26,128 bases of DNA from Bacillota bacterium (lineage in GTDB: Bacteria > Bacillota > UBA4882 > UBA8346): contig JAEZJK010000057.1 in assembly GCA_023415835.1 (NCBI GenBank), forward strand, positions 1-26,128, written 5' to 3'. The notes under the pieces were generated by a model, which saw only the letters and a program-made list of their open reading frames with translations, did not search any database and was not told the DNA's origin. Position numbers and translations under genes: made by a program. Below are positions 15,653 to 24,800 of this stretch, one piece after another (the first letter of the stretch is position 1; every line of letters starts with the position of its first letter).

Positions 15653-16172
15653 CGCTTATCCCCTTTAACCACCGTTTCACCTCACTATGCCGGGTGAACA
15701 CAATGACCTTTTTGTCCCGGACTCTCCTCAGCCTTTCTTTATTTTTTACCCCTGACTGCTTTGGAAAATTCCAGATATATTTGATAAACTCCCAATCGAT
15801 CTTTTCGAGACATCCCTCGGGCATATCCGGCCTGACTTTTCCAATGTGCGTGATAAACCTTTTGAAACAACCCCATAAACAGGCTAACCGATTTAAATCA
15901 AGACAGAATATGGTATCGGCTTTTTCAAGGCGGTAATCCATGGTCCCGCTATAATTGCCGTCCATGATCCAGGTGTTTTGAGAAATCAAGGCCTGCTGTT
16001 TCTCGAGCCATTCGTCCTTCGGCGTTTCAATCCAGCCTGGGTTCCAGAACTCTTTATCAAGATGGACTATTGGTAATCCGGTTAGCTCAGCTAAACGCCG
16101 CGCAAAGGTACTCTTGCCGCTGCCCGGTGAACCGATCACCATGATTCTCTTTCCAAGATTACTGGTTTTCAC
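15642..16172 (-). CDS. FlaR-like P-loop nucleotide kinase (adenylate kinase-related)
   Basis: A 176-residue P-loop protein with Walker A GSPGSGKST at 14-22 directly after the first strand, then PIVHLDKEFWNPGW, the feature that defines the 'DNA topology modulation protein FlaR' group. A lid-like basic segment with an RLRRVRDK motif lies near 145-155. Such proteins look like small-molecule kinases, but no substrate is known and the FlaR name is historical. The frame starts with GTG at 16172 with GGAGGG 12 bases upstream. An internal ATG at codon 11 would still keep the P-loop and is an alternative start. It overlaps the WYL regulator by 11 bases, forming a two-gene operon. Confidence 0.85.
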   Translation of the reverse strand: MKTSNLGKRIMVIGSPGSGKSTFARRLAELTGLPIVHLDKEFWNPGWIETPKDEWLEKQQALISQNTWIMDGNYSGTMDYRLEKADTIFCLDLNRLACLWGCFKRFITHIGKVRPDMPEGCLEKIDWEFIKYIWNFPKQSGVKNKERLRRVRDKKVIVFTRHSEVKRWLKGISDEN

Positions 16173-16196
16173 AACCGTAAATAACCCTCCAATCGT

Positions 16197-16274
16197 TCAT
16201 CCAATCACCACTGGCGTATTGTTACTCTTGATGATATTACCATCTTCAATCACCTACGTTACGTCGTATTTTTC
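16197..16274 (-). pseudogene. C-terminal gene remnant with in-frame stop
   Basis: Just upstream of the kinase gene, the minus strand reads LEKYDVT, a TAG, then VIEDGNIIKSNNTPVVIG and a TGA at 16199-16197. The composition is protein-like, but the upstream part is closed by stops and no start exists. I cannot name the source protein. Confidence 0.3.
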
Positions 16275-16294
16275 AAGATTATATATCAATCCCT

Positions 16295-16432
16295 TTTCAC
16301 CGTAAAAATCAAATTTACCTCAGTATTAGCAGTACTGACGCCAAAAAGATCGATACAGACATCGCCGCACCAGCCGAGGATATTCAACGTTTACTCAGCC
16401 ATTATGTTACTCCCGAAGATCTAGATCTGTAA
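16295..16432 (+). pseudogene. C-terminal gene remnant, unidentified
   Basis: A plus-strand frame ending at TAA (16430-16432) reads HRKNQIYLSISSTDAKK and then DIAAPAEDIQRLLSHYVTPE before DLDL. The amphipathic pattern and codon choice look coding, but there is no start or upstream domain. It appears to be the tail of a deleted gene of unknown family. Confidence 0.35.
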
Positions 16433-16455
16433 TCGGAGACTTAATCAAACCATCT

Positions 16456-16723
16456 TCAAGCGGATTGGTAGGCTCTTGCTAAAAACTGTTCTTGCGTTTC
16501 AACGCCGCATTGACCGACAACTTCCAAGTCAATCGAACCGCTATATCTGGTATCCCGCGGCGCTGTCCTCTCATATACAGTTGATCCTTTCAAACGGCGT
16601 ATGAATGTTTTCAATCGCCTATCCGTATCTTCTCGCCAAATCTGGTTGGAGTTCCTTAACCTCTTTCAACAAGTCATCAAACAAATTTTTTCCACCGAAA
16701 CAGTTAACCCAAATATATTCTTT
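16456..16723 (-). pseudogene. Frameshifted C-terminal gene remnant, unidentified
   Basis: The minus strand reads EYIWVNCFGGKNLFDDLLKE and onward to LQPDLARRYG, then shifts frame near 16620-16630 and continues to a stop at 16458-16456 through RLKGSTVYERTAPRDTRYSG and GQCGVETQEQFLARAYQSA. A stop at 16724-16726 closes the upstream side. Two consecutive protein-like segments joined by a frameshift indicate a decayed gene. I do not recognise the family. Confidence 0.4.
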
Positions 16724-16732
16724 TTATCCGTT

Positions 16733-16912
16733 GTCCCATTTTCCGCGCTATATTCCCAAACTAACGACTATTACCGTAATAAAGACATGGAGATAAAAGT
16801 TTCCAAAAAAGGTGAGCATATTATAGCTGCCAAATATGGCGCTTTTAGACAAAAATTTCCCTCTCATTCCTGAAAATAGATTCTATAAATTCAGATCATT
16901 TCCTCCCAAATG
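16733..16912. other. Gene-poor tail of the decayed region
   Basis: No convincing gene. A short plus-strand frame (16789-16872, starting MEIKVSKKGEHIIAAKYG) has protein-like composition but no ribosome site and only 27 codons. It is either another fragment or chance. Confidence 0.3.
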
Positions 16913-16940
16913 AAAAAACCAGTATGTTTCCACAACTGGT
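16913..16940 (-). terminator. Rho-independent terminator of the HD-domain gene
   Basis: ACCAGT (16918-16923) pairs with ACTGGT (16935-16940) around an 11-base loop. On the minus strand the stem is followed by a run of Ts (16917-16913). It lies about 115 bases past the HD-domain gene stop. Confidence 0.6.
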
Positions 16941-17056
16941 CATAAAAAAATATTGCCACTGCAATTTGGTCAATCTCGGTTTGGCGTTAATCGTAAAATG
17001 ATTGTTAACTTGAGCTTGTCAATGATTGTTGCAAAGCGCAGAGGATGTTTTAAAGC

Positions 17057-17635
17057 CTATTTTTTCCCGTCCAGTCCAAGTTCTCCGGCTACGCTTTGCA
17101 TACCGCGAATAGTCTCCGCAATCACGGTTTGCAATTCCATCCCTAACATTGCCGCTCCCGCGGTGATGACTTCCCGGTTCACTCCGGCGGCAAAGCTTTT
17201 TTCCTTCCATTTCTTCAGCACTGATTTTACTTCCAAGTTAAAAATATTTTTATCGGGGCGCACTAGGGTAGTAGCGGTAATTAACCCGGTGAGCTCATCA
17301 ATGGTGTACAAAACTTTTTCCATACGTTCCTTGGGTTCGACCTCGGAACAGACTTGCCAACCATGACTAACTATTGCCCGGATATAATCCTGCGGCCAGT
17401 TATTTTCGGCCAAAATTTGGTTGACTTTAGCACAATGCTCTTCCGGAAATTGCTCATAGTCTAAATCATGGACTAAGCCAATAACTCCCCATTTCTCGGC
17501 ATCTTCGCCGAATTCTCCGGCAAAATGCCGCATCACCGCTTCAACCGCCAAAGCATGTTTGACCAAATAATCATTTTTGGTATACTGCCGAAGCAAGTCG
17601 AAAGCCTGGGCGCGGGTTGGACAAAATACATTCAA
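17057..17635 (-). CDS. HD-domain protein, probable metal-dependent phosphohydrolase
   Basis: About 192 residues. Counting from the TTG start, the HD-superfamily metal set is H27 (VKHALAVE), H56-D57 (GLVHDLDYEQFPEEH) and D113 (TIDELTG), with H91 in IVSHGW also conserved. HD proteins of this compact HDIG type hydrolyse phosphate bonds of nucleotides or related compounds; the substrate here is unknown. A GTG at 17644 is in frame but lies inside the GAGGTGA ribosome site, whereas TTG at 17635 is eight bases from GAGG and is preferred. It is a single gene with its own candidate promoter and terminator. Confidence 0.85.
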   Translation of the reverse strand: MNVFCPTRAQAFDLLRQYTKNDYLVKHALAVEAVMRHFAGEFGEDAEKWGVIGLVHDLDYEQFPEEHCAKVNQILAENNWPQDYIRAIVSHGWQVCSEVEPKERMEKVLYTIDELTGLITATTLVRPDKNIFNLEVKSVLKKWKEKSFAAGVNREVITAGAAMLGMELQTVIAETIRGMQSVAGELGLDGKK

Positions 17636-17670
17636 ATCAATCACCTCAATAGTTTGATTTACTTATACTT

Positions 17671-17702
17671 CTTTAGTTTATCATAGTAGTCGTCCACGTC
17701 AA
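17671..17702 (-). promoter_or_regulatory. Candidate promoter of the HD-domain gene
   Basis: On the minus strand TTGACG (17702-17697) and TAAACT (17680-17675) are 16 bases apart. The -10 part belongs to the 16-base stretch also found before the epimerase gene. The -35 box lies inside the 37-base repeat described below. Confidence 0.4.
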
Positions 17703-17724
17703 CTACCGTTTAACCCACGTGAAA
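17688..17724 (-). repeat. 37-bp interspersed repeat, left copy
   Basis: It begins AGTCGTCCACGTCAA and ends ACCCACGTGAAA. Compared in reverse complement with 19637-19673 it is identical at 32 of 37 positions without gaps, with all differences in the middle. The two copies flank the GHL10 gene in opposite orientation. Confidence 0.75.
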
Positions 17725-17740
17725 AAGTTCGTAACTCCGG

Positions 17741-19393
17741 TTATTCCTCCTCATTCCGGACAAAAACTACTTCAGAAACCCGGCCTGGCCGGACAAGAAC
17801 CAATTGAGCCGTCGCTCCGATAAAATTATCCTTACTGATGGAAACCAGATATTCTCCGGGCGGTAACTCCGCCAAGCCGAACCAACCACTCCCGTCGGTA
17901 TAAACCTCCCGGGAAACTTTTAATTCTTCAGATGCGTCGGCTGGTTCGACGGTTACCTTTAAATGGTCCCAACCTTTCCCTTCGGGGTCGGATACCGTAC
18001 CCATCAAGAAACCTTTCACCGGATTTGATTTCCAGGGCATATCAGGGATTGGCGCCGGTGTCGGGAAAACCGGTTTAGTCTCAATACGCTTATTCAAGAC
18101 CGGATCCTGGTAGCCCCCACCTTTCGAGAGCAGTTCAAAAAACCAGTCATTCGTCTCCGGAATAAACCGGTACGGGTGGCGGATCAAACCCCTGGATGCG
18201 ACGGTCTCCTTGAAATCGTTACTGCTATAAAGATTACTGGCCCCATAAGCGTAAAGGGATACACCGGCCGCCATATTTCCGAGGGCTGACGGTTCCTGGG
18301 CCCTCCGGATTTGAGCCAATGATTGCTCGATATATTGCATAAAAATTCCCGGGCCGATCACGATTTGCCTATCGTACTGATTGTCTTTTTCCCATTCGAT
18401 CCACTGGTTATACCAATTTTGCTGGTTGGGGTTCCATTCACTATAATAATTCATCGGGATCGCCAGATCGATAATCCCTTCCTGGAGCCAGCTTCTCCAA
18501 TCCTGATAAACCTGGGCATACGCCTGGGACTTCTCCCAATCCTTTTCGGCCACCGGTCCGGCGCCCCAGGTTATCACCGCGGAGGAGACTTTCAATTTTG
18601 GCTTAATGGCGATGGCTTTCAAATAAATCTTCCGTATCAAATTGGCGGTCTGCTCCCGCCGCCACCCGGCCCATCTCAGATCATCCGGACTCGGCATACC
18701 GTTCGTCCTATACCGGGTATTATACCGGGCCACGCTGGTCGGGTTATAACCCCAGCCAGTCCCGGCATAACGGGAGTAGTCGAGATGAATTCCGTCTACA
18801 TCGTAATTTTTCACAACATTAAGGTAGACGTCAGCAGTGTAGTCGACAACCGCCGGATTGCCCGGATCCAAATAATAAGAGGAATACAGTTTCTCCGACC
18901 ATTTCTGATTAGTATCATTATAAACGCGGTAATAAGAAACCCAGGTTTCTTTATCCGTAACTCGATCTCCATGAAGGTTCCAGGCATGATTGGGGTCTTG
19001 CGGAGGTATAGCGCTATTCCAAGCCACCAAGGTATTAAGCCAAGCATGCACCTCAATCTGATTCGCATGGGCTTTCTCGATTAAGTATTGCAAAGCGTCA
19101 AATCCCGGCTCCAGCTCGGGGTCCTCAGTCCGCGGTTCAATGCTTTTGTTGTAATAAGAGTCCCCTCTCCGGCGCACCTGAACAATTAAGGTGTTAATAT
19201 TGGCATTTAAAGAGTCTTCAATTAATTTATCAACTTGAGCAGGGGTCTTGATTCCGGGACGAAACGCATCTACCCATAATGCCCTTACTTCCGGCCGAAC
19301 AGTTTCTTCCGCTTTTACCGGAAATGCCCCTGAAATAGAGAGCGTTATTACTCCTATCAAAACTAAAGTAATAATTCGATTAAATACTCCCAT
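17741..19393 (-). CDS. Secreted GHL10-type (family 10 glycosylhydrolase-like) protein
   Basis: A 550-residue exported protein. Residues 1-28 are a signal peptide ending VKA. Residues 35-370 match the GHL10/DUF187 TIM-barrel family, with RALWVDAF as the first strand, LIVQVRRRGDSYY, the glycosidase-like DGIHLDYSRYAG (candidate acid D205) and IPMNYYSEWN. Residues about 460-545 form a beta-sandwich resembling carboxypeptidase regulatory-like domains (TDGSGWFGLAELPPGEYLVS), probably for binding. YngK-type relatives are thought to act on cell-wall or other polysaccharides, but the substrate is not established. The frame opens six codons earlier with TTG; the ATG at 19393 is eight bases after GGAG and starts the signal peptide directly. 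It stands alone between two repeat copies. Confidence 0.88.
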   Translation of the reverse strand: MGVFNRIITLVLIGVITLSISGAFPVKAEETVRPEVRALWVDAFRPGIKTPAQVDKLIEDSLNANINTLIVQVRRRGDSYYNKSIEPRTEDPELEPGFDALQYLIEKAHANQIEVHAWLNTLVAWNSAIPPQDPNHAWNLHGDRVTDKETWVSYYRVYNDTNQKWSEKLYSSYYLDPGNPAVVDYTADVYLNVVKNYDVDGIHLDYSRYAGTGWGYNPTSVARYNTRYRTNGMPSPDDLRWAGWRREQTANLIRKIYLKAIAIKPKLKVSSAVITWGAGPVAEKDWEKSQAYAQVYQDWRSWLQEGIIDLAIPMNYYSEWNPNQQNWYNQWIEWEKDNQYDRQIVIGPGIFMQYIEQSLAQIRRAQEPSALGNMAAGVSLYAYGASNLYSSNDFKETVASRGLIRHPYRFIPETNDWFFELLSKGGGYQDPVLNKRIETKPVFPTPAPIPDMPWKSNPVKGFLMGTVSDPEGKGWDHLKVTVEPADASEELKVSREVYTDGSGWFGLAELPPGEYLVSISKDNFIGATAQLVLVRPGRVSEVVFVRNEEE

Positions 19394-19722
19394 CACCTTT
19401 GCTCCTAACAATATTTATCGTTGCCCGTCTCTTTATGTTTTTTATTATAACAAACAGCCAAAGGTAAAAGTAGGCCCAAACAGCATTTCCAGCCAAATCT
19501 GAAAATGTTACCGAAAGTAATTACATTTACTTCAAAAGTGCAATTTTCTGTCAACGCTAAATTATGAATAACAAAATTCAAATCTATCTAGAAAATGCTA
19601 CCGATGCTGTCGATCCACGTCAGCCCATTTTCATAATTTCACGTGGGTCAATTGGAAATTGACGTGGACGACTTCTTAATAAAAAGGGAGGCGTATTCTT
19701 TCTTATTTTAGATTCCGGTTTT
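19394..19722. other. Intergenic region with palindromic repeat DNA
   Basis: About 330 bases without a gene. The left part is AT-rich and would hold the GHL10 promoter. The right part holds a large imperfect palindrome (19609-19673): GTCGATCCACGTCA on one arm and TGACGTGGACGAC on the other, with the second 37-base repeat copy forming its right side. No terminator with a clear T-run was found after the PagL-like gene. Confidence 0.5.
19637..19673 (+). repeat. 37-bp interspersed repeat, right copy
   Basis: It begins TTTCACGTGGGT and ends TTGACGTGGACGACT; the reverse complement matches 17688-17724 at 32 of 37 positions. A related half, GTCGATCCACGTCA, lies 15 bases to the left at 19609-19622 in inverted orientation, and a 10-base piece GTGGACGACT recurs at 9767-9776. 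Confidence 0.75.
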
Positions 19723-20319
19723 CTAAAAGAACTTCATCAGAGATAACGAGATCCCCTTTGAGTCATAAGCCGGATTATGATAGCCGGATAAAGAGCCGTT
19801 TGAAACATGCATAAGTTTATATCCGAGATTGATTAAAAAGTTTTCGCTGATTTGATAAATGAATTTAGGCCCAATACGCCACATAAAATTGTAATGCCGT
19901 CCTCCGGCTGGAAATTTCTCGCTGTAGAAAATTAAAGCGCCGCTCATATCAAATGATACTGACAATTTGTCAAATTCACGCAGTCGATATCGGGCCAGCC
20001 CAACAGGTCCAATGCCGACAGCTGTACTTTCAAGTATCTCACCCTTATAACTAATTTCTCCCTCCGGTCGTGTAACAGTAAGACCTTTGCAAAAAGACCA
20101 TTTATCATTTTCCGAAGTTTTCTTTAATAAATTCAACGATACGGTACTTATATCGCGATCATGATTGATCGAATCCATAAAGTCATACTCTCTTTCGAAC
20201 TGAGATTTCATTGGGATGGATTGGTTAGTTCCATCTTTTTGAATGTAACCGTAAGACTTTTCAGCCGCGCCTATCAGCAATATATTAAAGGCCATTATCA
20301 AGTAGATTAAATTACGCAT
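19723..20319 (-). CDS. PagL-like outer-membrane lipid A 3-O-deacylase (acyloxyacyl hydrolase family)
   Basis: A 198-residue protein with a signal peptide (about 1-23), alternating hydrophobic beta-strand pattern and a C-terminal Phe (LSLMKFF), typical of a small outer-membrane barrel. Near the end GYKLMHVSNGSLSGYHNPAY gives the PagL pattern H-x-S-N then N-P: H171 and S173 correspond to the catalytic His and Ser. PagL's third catalytic residue, a Glu 14 residues after the His, is Tyr185 here, with D186 next to it, so activity is uncertain or uses another acid. PagL removes an acyl chain from lipid A. The gene lies just downstream of tolC but beyond a strong terminator, so it is probably a separate unit. 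The family call rests on this motif and general shape. Confidence 0.65.
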   Translation of the reverse strand: MRNLIYLIMAFNILLIGAAEKSYGYIQKDGTNQSIPMKSQFEREYDFMDSINHDRDISTVSLNLLKKTSENDKWSFCKGLTVTRPEGEISYKGEILESTAVGIGPVGLARYRLREFDKLSVSFDMSGALIFYSEKFPAGGRHYNFMWRIGPKFIYQISENFLINLGYKLMHVSNGSLSGYHNPAYDSKGISLSLMKFF

Positions 20320-20415
20320 GAAAACATACTCCTATGGCTAATCTTCTTTATAATACAATTTTAGACGAAACAGATTGAATCAACATTGTAGGACCCTTGT
20401 TTTAGTTCCACCCAT

Positions 20416-20459
20416 AAAAAATCGTGGGGAACAGACAGTAGTGTCTTTCCCCCGTTTTT
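20416..20459 (-). terminator. Rho-independent terminator of the efflux operon
   Basis: An A-tract and CG-GGGG arm (20416-20430) pairs with CCCCCG and a T-tract (20448-20459), with an inner AGACA/TGTCT stem. It lies 14 bases past the tolC stop. Confidence 0.8.
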
Positions 20460-20472
20460 AATTCCTAAATGG

Positions 20473-21783
20473 TCAGTCCTTCCCGGTGACCAAATCAATC
20501 TTCGCCTCAGCGGTAAGATAAGAGACTACCCCTTGGTAATATCCGGTCAAAGCTTGGTCCAACGCCAACTGGGCGTCCATGATATCCATGGTGGTCGCCA
20601 TGCCGTTGTCGACCCTAATTTGAGTCATCCGCAAGGATTCTTTGGCCAATTCGATACTGGCTTGGTTGGCCCGTGTAGTTTCGATGCTTACCGAAAGATT
20701 TTGTAATGATTGTTCGGCTTCTAAACGAATCTTATCGCGCAAATCGGCTTCTTGGATCGCGCTCAAATCCTCTTTATTTTTTGCTTGTTCGATTTTAGCA
20801 TGGATTTTCCGGTCATAAAGTTTCCCGCCCACGGAAAAAGTAACTGACCAGGCAGCGTACCAATCATCAAAATTAATATCTTTATTGATCCCACCGTATC
20901 CGACGCTTAATCCGACATTAGGTTTATAACTTGCTTTCTCCATCACGGTGATAACTTGGTTAACCTCGGCCAGTTGCCGAATTTGATGTAGCTCCGGACG
21001 GTTTTGGTAGGCTTCGTCTAGGACTTGCGCTAAGGACAAACTAACTGACTCGGGCATTTCTAATTTATCCGTATCATACTGTGCCTGATATGGTTGATCT
21101 TTGGGATAACCGATAATGGTCGCCAGTTGTAATTTTGCCAGGACCAATTGATTTTGGGCGTTGATTACCTTCGGTTTTAAAGTATCCCGTTGGACTTTGG
21201 CGCGCAGCAGATCCAAACGCGACGCCGTCTCCGCTTGATAACGGCTTTGAACCCTAGTCACATGGTGGTCCAAATTGTCATAGGATGCCTGTTGGACCTG
21301 GGCGATCCGTTCGGCCAACCAGACATTATAATAAGCTTGTTTCACATCATAAGTTAATTGTTGTTTGGTTTTACGGAGATCTTCCCGGGTTGAGTCCAAC
21401 TGGATTCGGGCCAATTTCAAGTTATTTTTTAACATTCCACCGGTATAGAGCGGTACGGAAGCGTTGACTCCGGCTTTAAAATCGGTTTTCTCATAAGTCC
21501 GGCCTACCTGATATTGGGGTACATCCGACTCCTCGCGTACGGCTTGGTAGTTTAAAGTGGGCCAGAAGCCGGCCTTAGCCTCTTTGACCTCCCCTTCCGC
21601 AATGGTCACTTTCTTTTCTTTCTCTTGAACCTGTTTATTATTCTTGAGAGCCAAATCCAGGCATTGTTGCAGGGATAAAATTTCCGGTTGCGCCATAGAT
21701 TGAAGGTTATCGGCGGCCAACGCCCGAACCGGCAGGGACATTATTACTAAAACGAAGAGACAAATTATTTTTTTTCGCAACAT
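20473..21783 (-). CDS. TolC-family outer-membrane efflux channel
   Basis: A 436-residue protein of normal TolC-family length with a signal peptide cleaved near ALAA (residues 21-24). Two repeated halves each contain long amphipathic helices and a barrel segment: LSLQQCLDLALKNN opens the first, LSLAQVLDEAYQNRPEL the second, and NASVPLYTGG and VTFSVGGKLYD are the paired barrel turns (S-V-P-L-Y-x-G-G type). TolC proteins form the trimeric exit duct through the outer membrane for tripartite pumps. It lies 44 bases downstream of the RND gene and is the last gene of the adaptor-pump-channel operon. Its presence is direct evidence for an outer membrane. Confidence 0.94.
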   Translation of the reverse strand: MLRKKIICLFVLVIMSLPVRALAADNLQSMAQPEILSLQQCLDLALKNNKQVQEKEKKVTIAEGEVKEAKAGFWPTLNYQAVREESDVPQYQVGRTYEKTDFKAGVNASVPLYTGGMLKNNLKLARIQLDSTREDLRKTKQQLTYDVKQAYYNVWLAERIAQVQQASYDNLDHHVTRVQSRYQAETASRLDLLRAKVQRDTLKPKVINAQNQLVLAKLQLATIIGYPKDQPYQAQYDTDKLEMPESVSLSLAQVLDEAYQNRPELHQIRQLAEVNQVITVMEKASYKPNVGLSVGYGGINKDINFDDWYAAWSVTFSVGGKLYDRKIHAKIEQAKNKEDLSAIQEADLRDKIRLEAEQSLQNLSVSIETTRANQASIELAKESLRMTQIRVDNGMATTMDIMDAQLALDQALTGYYQGVVSYLTAEAKIDLVTGKD

Positions 21784-21827
21784 ATCACTTAACCTCCAGC
21801 ATACTTTAATAGCTTACCAGGACTGAT

Positions 21828-24800
21828 CTACCTTAGCGGCAACCCCTCGTTTTTTTTGGCGCCGCGATTTTGGCCGATCAGATTTTCAACCGCCGGAATC
21901 ACCACCAGGGTCAATACGGTTGATGACACAATACCTCCGATAGTTACTATACCTAATGGTTGACGCATTTCTGCCCCGGCTCCCCCGATCGCCATCGCCA
22001 TCGGCAGCATCCCCAGAATGGCCGCTAAGTTGGACATGATAATCGCCATTAACTTAGCCGGGCATGCCTCCAATAAGGCTGAATGCAAATCCATACCTTG
22101 GCCCCGTAACTGATTAGTATAGTCCAGGATTAAAATGGCATTATTGACCACCATTCCAACTAACATAACCACTGAAAACATGGCCATAATCGACAATGTC
22201 GTGCCCGTTGTCACCAGCGCGATGGCAACGCCAATCATACAAAGCGGCACTGTAGCCAGGATTAATAAGGGTTGGCTAAAGTTTTCAACTGTCGCCGCGA
22301 GCAGCATAAAGGTTAAAATAATCGCCAGTGTCAAAGCGAACGCCATATTTCCCAGCGTCTCATACATCATATCGGCGAACCCGGCCCATTTCAATTGATA
22401 GCCAGAGGGTAAATTCAGTTCTTCAATCGCCTGATTCACAACTTTCGTAATATCGCCCAGCGCGTATCCTGGCAAAGTGTCCGCCGTAAATTCAATGGTT
22501 GTAAATTTGTCCGTATGCATGATCTTATTATATCCGCCGGTAAATTTCAGCTCGGCAAAATGGGAGATTGGAAGAGTCCCTTTCTTAGTGTAAACCGGCA
22601 AGTTTTGTAGCTCTTCGTAACTGGGGATGGACTCTTTGTTTAAAACCACCCGGATATCGTATTCGTTACCGCTCTCTTTGTACTTGGTGACCTCTACCCC
22701 TTCCAGAGAAGCCCGTATTAAGACAGCCAACTCTTGCATGGTGACTCCGGCTTCCGTCATCCTAGTCCGATCCGGATAGATGGTAATCTCCGGTTTCCCC
22801 GGTCTGGTGCTGGTGTCAATATTCATCAATCCCGGGATAGTTTTGAGCTTAGCCAAGAGTAAATCGGCATATTTCTCTAGTTTATCGATATTTTGGCCCC
22901 TTAGGTAAAAATCTACCGGAGCGGATGAACCACTGCTAGTGAATCCGGAAACAGCCGATACTTTAATTTTGACGTTTGGAAGATCCGAAAGTTCTTTAGT
23001 AAGTAACGCGGCTATTTCTTTATCGGATAGCTTCCGATCTTCTTTGTCCACCAGTTTTACACCGAGTGATGCCAGATTGACCCCTTGATTAAGGTCTGAT
23101 TCTTTACCCAATGTTGTTAACAAGCTAACCACTTCTTGGTGTTTCTTGGTTCGGTCTTCAATCCGCTGTAACAAACGGGCTGTTTCGGTTAAATCGTATC
23201 CCAACGGCAACTCGGCCACAATTTTAAGGTTTCCGGCGTCTTGGGACGGTACAAAATCAAACGGTACTTTGGCGAAGAGGAGCATTGAACCAATAAAAAG
23301 CAGTATTGTCACAACAATAACCATTTTACTCTGTTTCTTACTAGCTAAAATAATGTCAAGCAATTTCCGGTAAGCGTTTTCAAACGATTTAAAAAACCGG
23401 TCAAAAGCGACCCCGAAACGTTTTTTTTCACCAATCGCGTCGGGCAGGATTAAGGCAGCCAGCATCGGGGTGACTGTAAACGAAGCGATAATCGAAAATA
23501 AAGTGGCAATCGTTACGGTCAAGGCAAGATCTTTTAACATTAATCCAGCTAACCCCGGCATGGTCCCAATCGGTAAAAAGACAATGATATTGGTTAAGGT
23601 TGAAGCAATTACCGCCGTGGTTACCTCCGCCGTACCCAAAGCCGCAGCTTGCTTCCGGTCTTCACCTAAACTCCTGCGCCGGAAGATGTTTTCTAACACG
23701 ACGACCGAATTCGCAACCAACACCCCGCTAGCAGTGGATAAGCCCATTAGTGATACACTATTCAAAGAAATCCCCAACAAATTCATGACCATAAAAGTTG
23801 GAATGATTGACATCGGCATCGATATGGCGACGATCATGGTTGAGCGAAGGTCGTGCAAAAACAGTAATAAAATCAGGGATGTTAGTATAATACCCTGATA
23901 TATATTGCCGAATGCGTCTCCAGCAGTATCCTTAACGTAAGTGCCTTGCTCGCTCACCACATTCAAGCTAATACCGTTCCCTAACTCCTGCTCGATTTCA
24001 GGTAAAATTTTAGTGATGGCGTCCACCGTCTCAACGGTGTTTCCGAGCGGATTCTTAACCACTGTAAGCAAGACCGAATTAGCATTTCGCTGTTTCGTTT
24101 GATTATTGGTATAGGTAACGCGTTGGCGGACTTCTTTGATGGAATCTTTTACATCCGCCAATTGCCATAGTTTTTTAGTCCCGGTTGAAGTCGAAACATT
24201 AAGGTTCCGCAAGGCTTCGAGAGTTGGAATTTCACCCATGAGACGCACCGAATATTCTTGTCCCGCTTCTTTCAAATTTCCGCCCGGCATATCCAGGTTA
24301 GCGGCCCCAATAATACCGGCCAACTGCGACAGGGATAACGAGTTTTCATAAACTACCCTCTTGTCAAGCTCAACCCGGATCTCCCGTTCCTCGCCGCCGA
24401 TGACGTCAACCTTACCAACTCCTTTGACTTGGGATAGACGGTCCTTCACCTTATTATCCGCAAGGGTGTAAAGTTCGGTGGCCGGTAAATCCGCATCCAT
24501 AACGATATTCATAATCGGCGTCTCCGAGATATCTACCTTCTGGACGATCGGTTGATCAGCCCCGTCGGGTAAATCATTTAAGATCTGATCGATTTTATCT
24601 TTGACTTCCCGGAGGGCGACATTTTCATCTTTGCCAAAATCAAATTGGAGCATAACAATGGAAACGTTCTCCATTGAATAAGAAGTAATCTTCTCAATTA
24701 AACTTAAAGCGGCGACCTCATCTTCGATCTTTTTGGTGATCTGGCTTTCAACCTCTAAAGGGCCGCTTCCGGCATAGACAGTTTGTACTGTAACTACAGG

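Noticed and set aside
9780..17039. The 11-base string TTGCAAAGCGC at 9780-9790 and 17029-17039
   Set aside because: Eleven bases in 26 kb is a weak match and the flanks align poorly; not enough to call a repeat family.
18323..19084. Long plus-strand open frame of 253 codons inside the GHL10 gene
   Set aside because: It is antisense to a well-supported secreted protein with a signal peptide and domain motifs; no ribosome site or recognisable protein on the plus strand.
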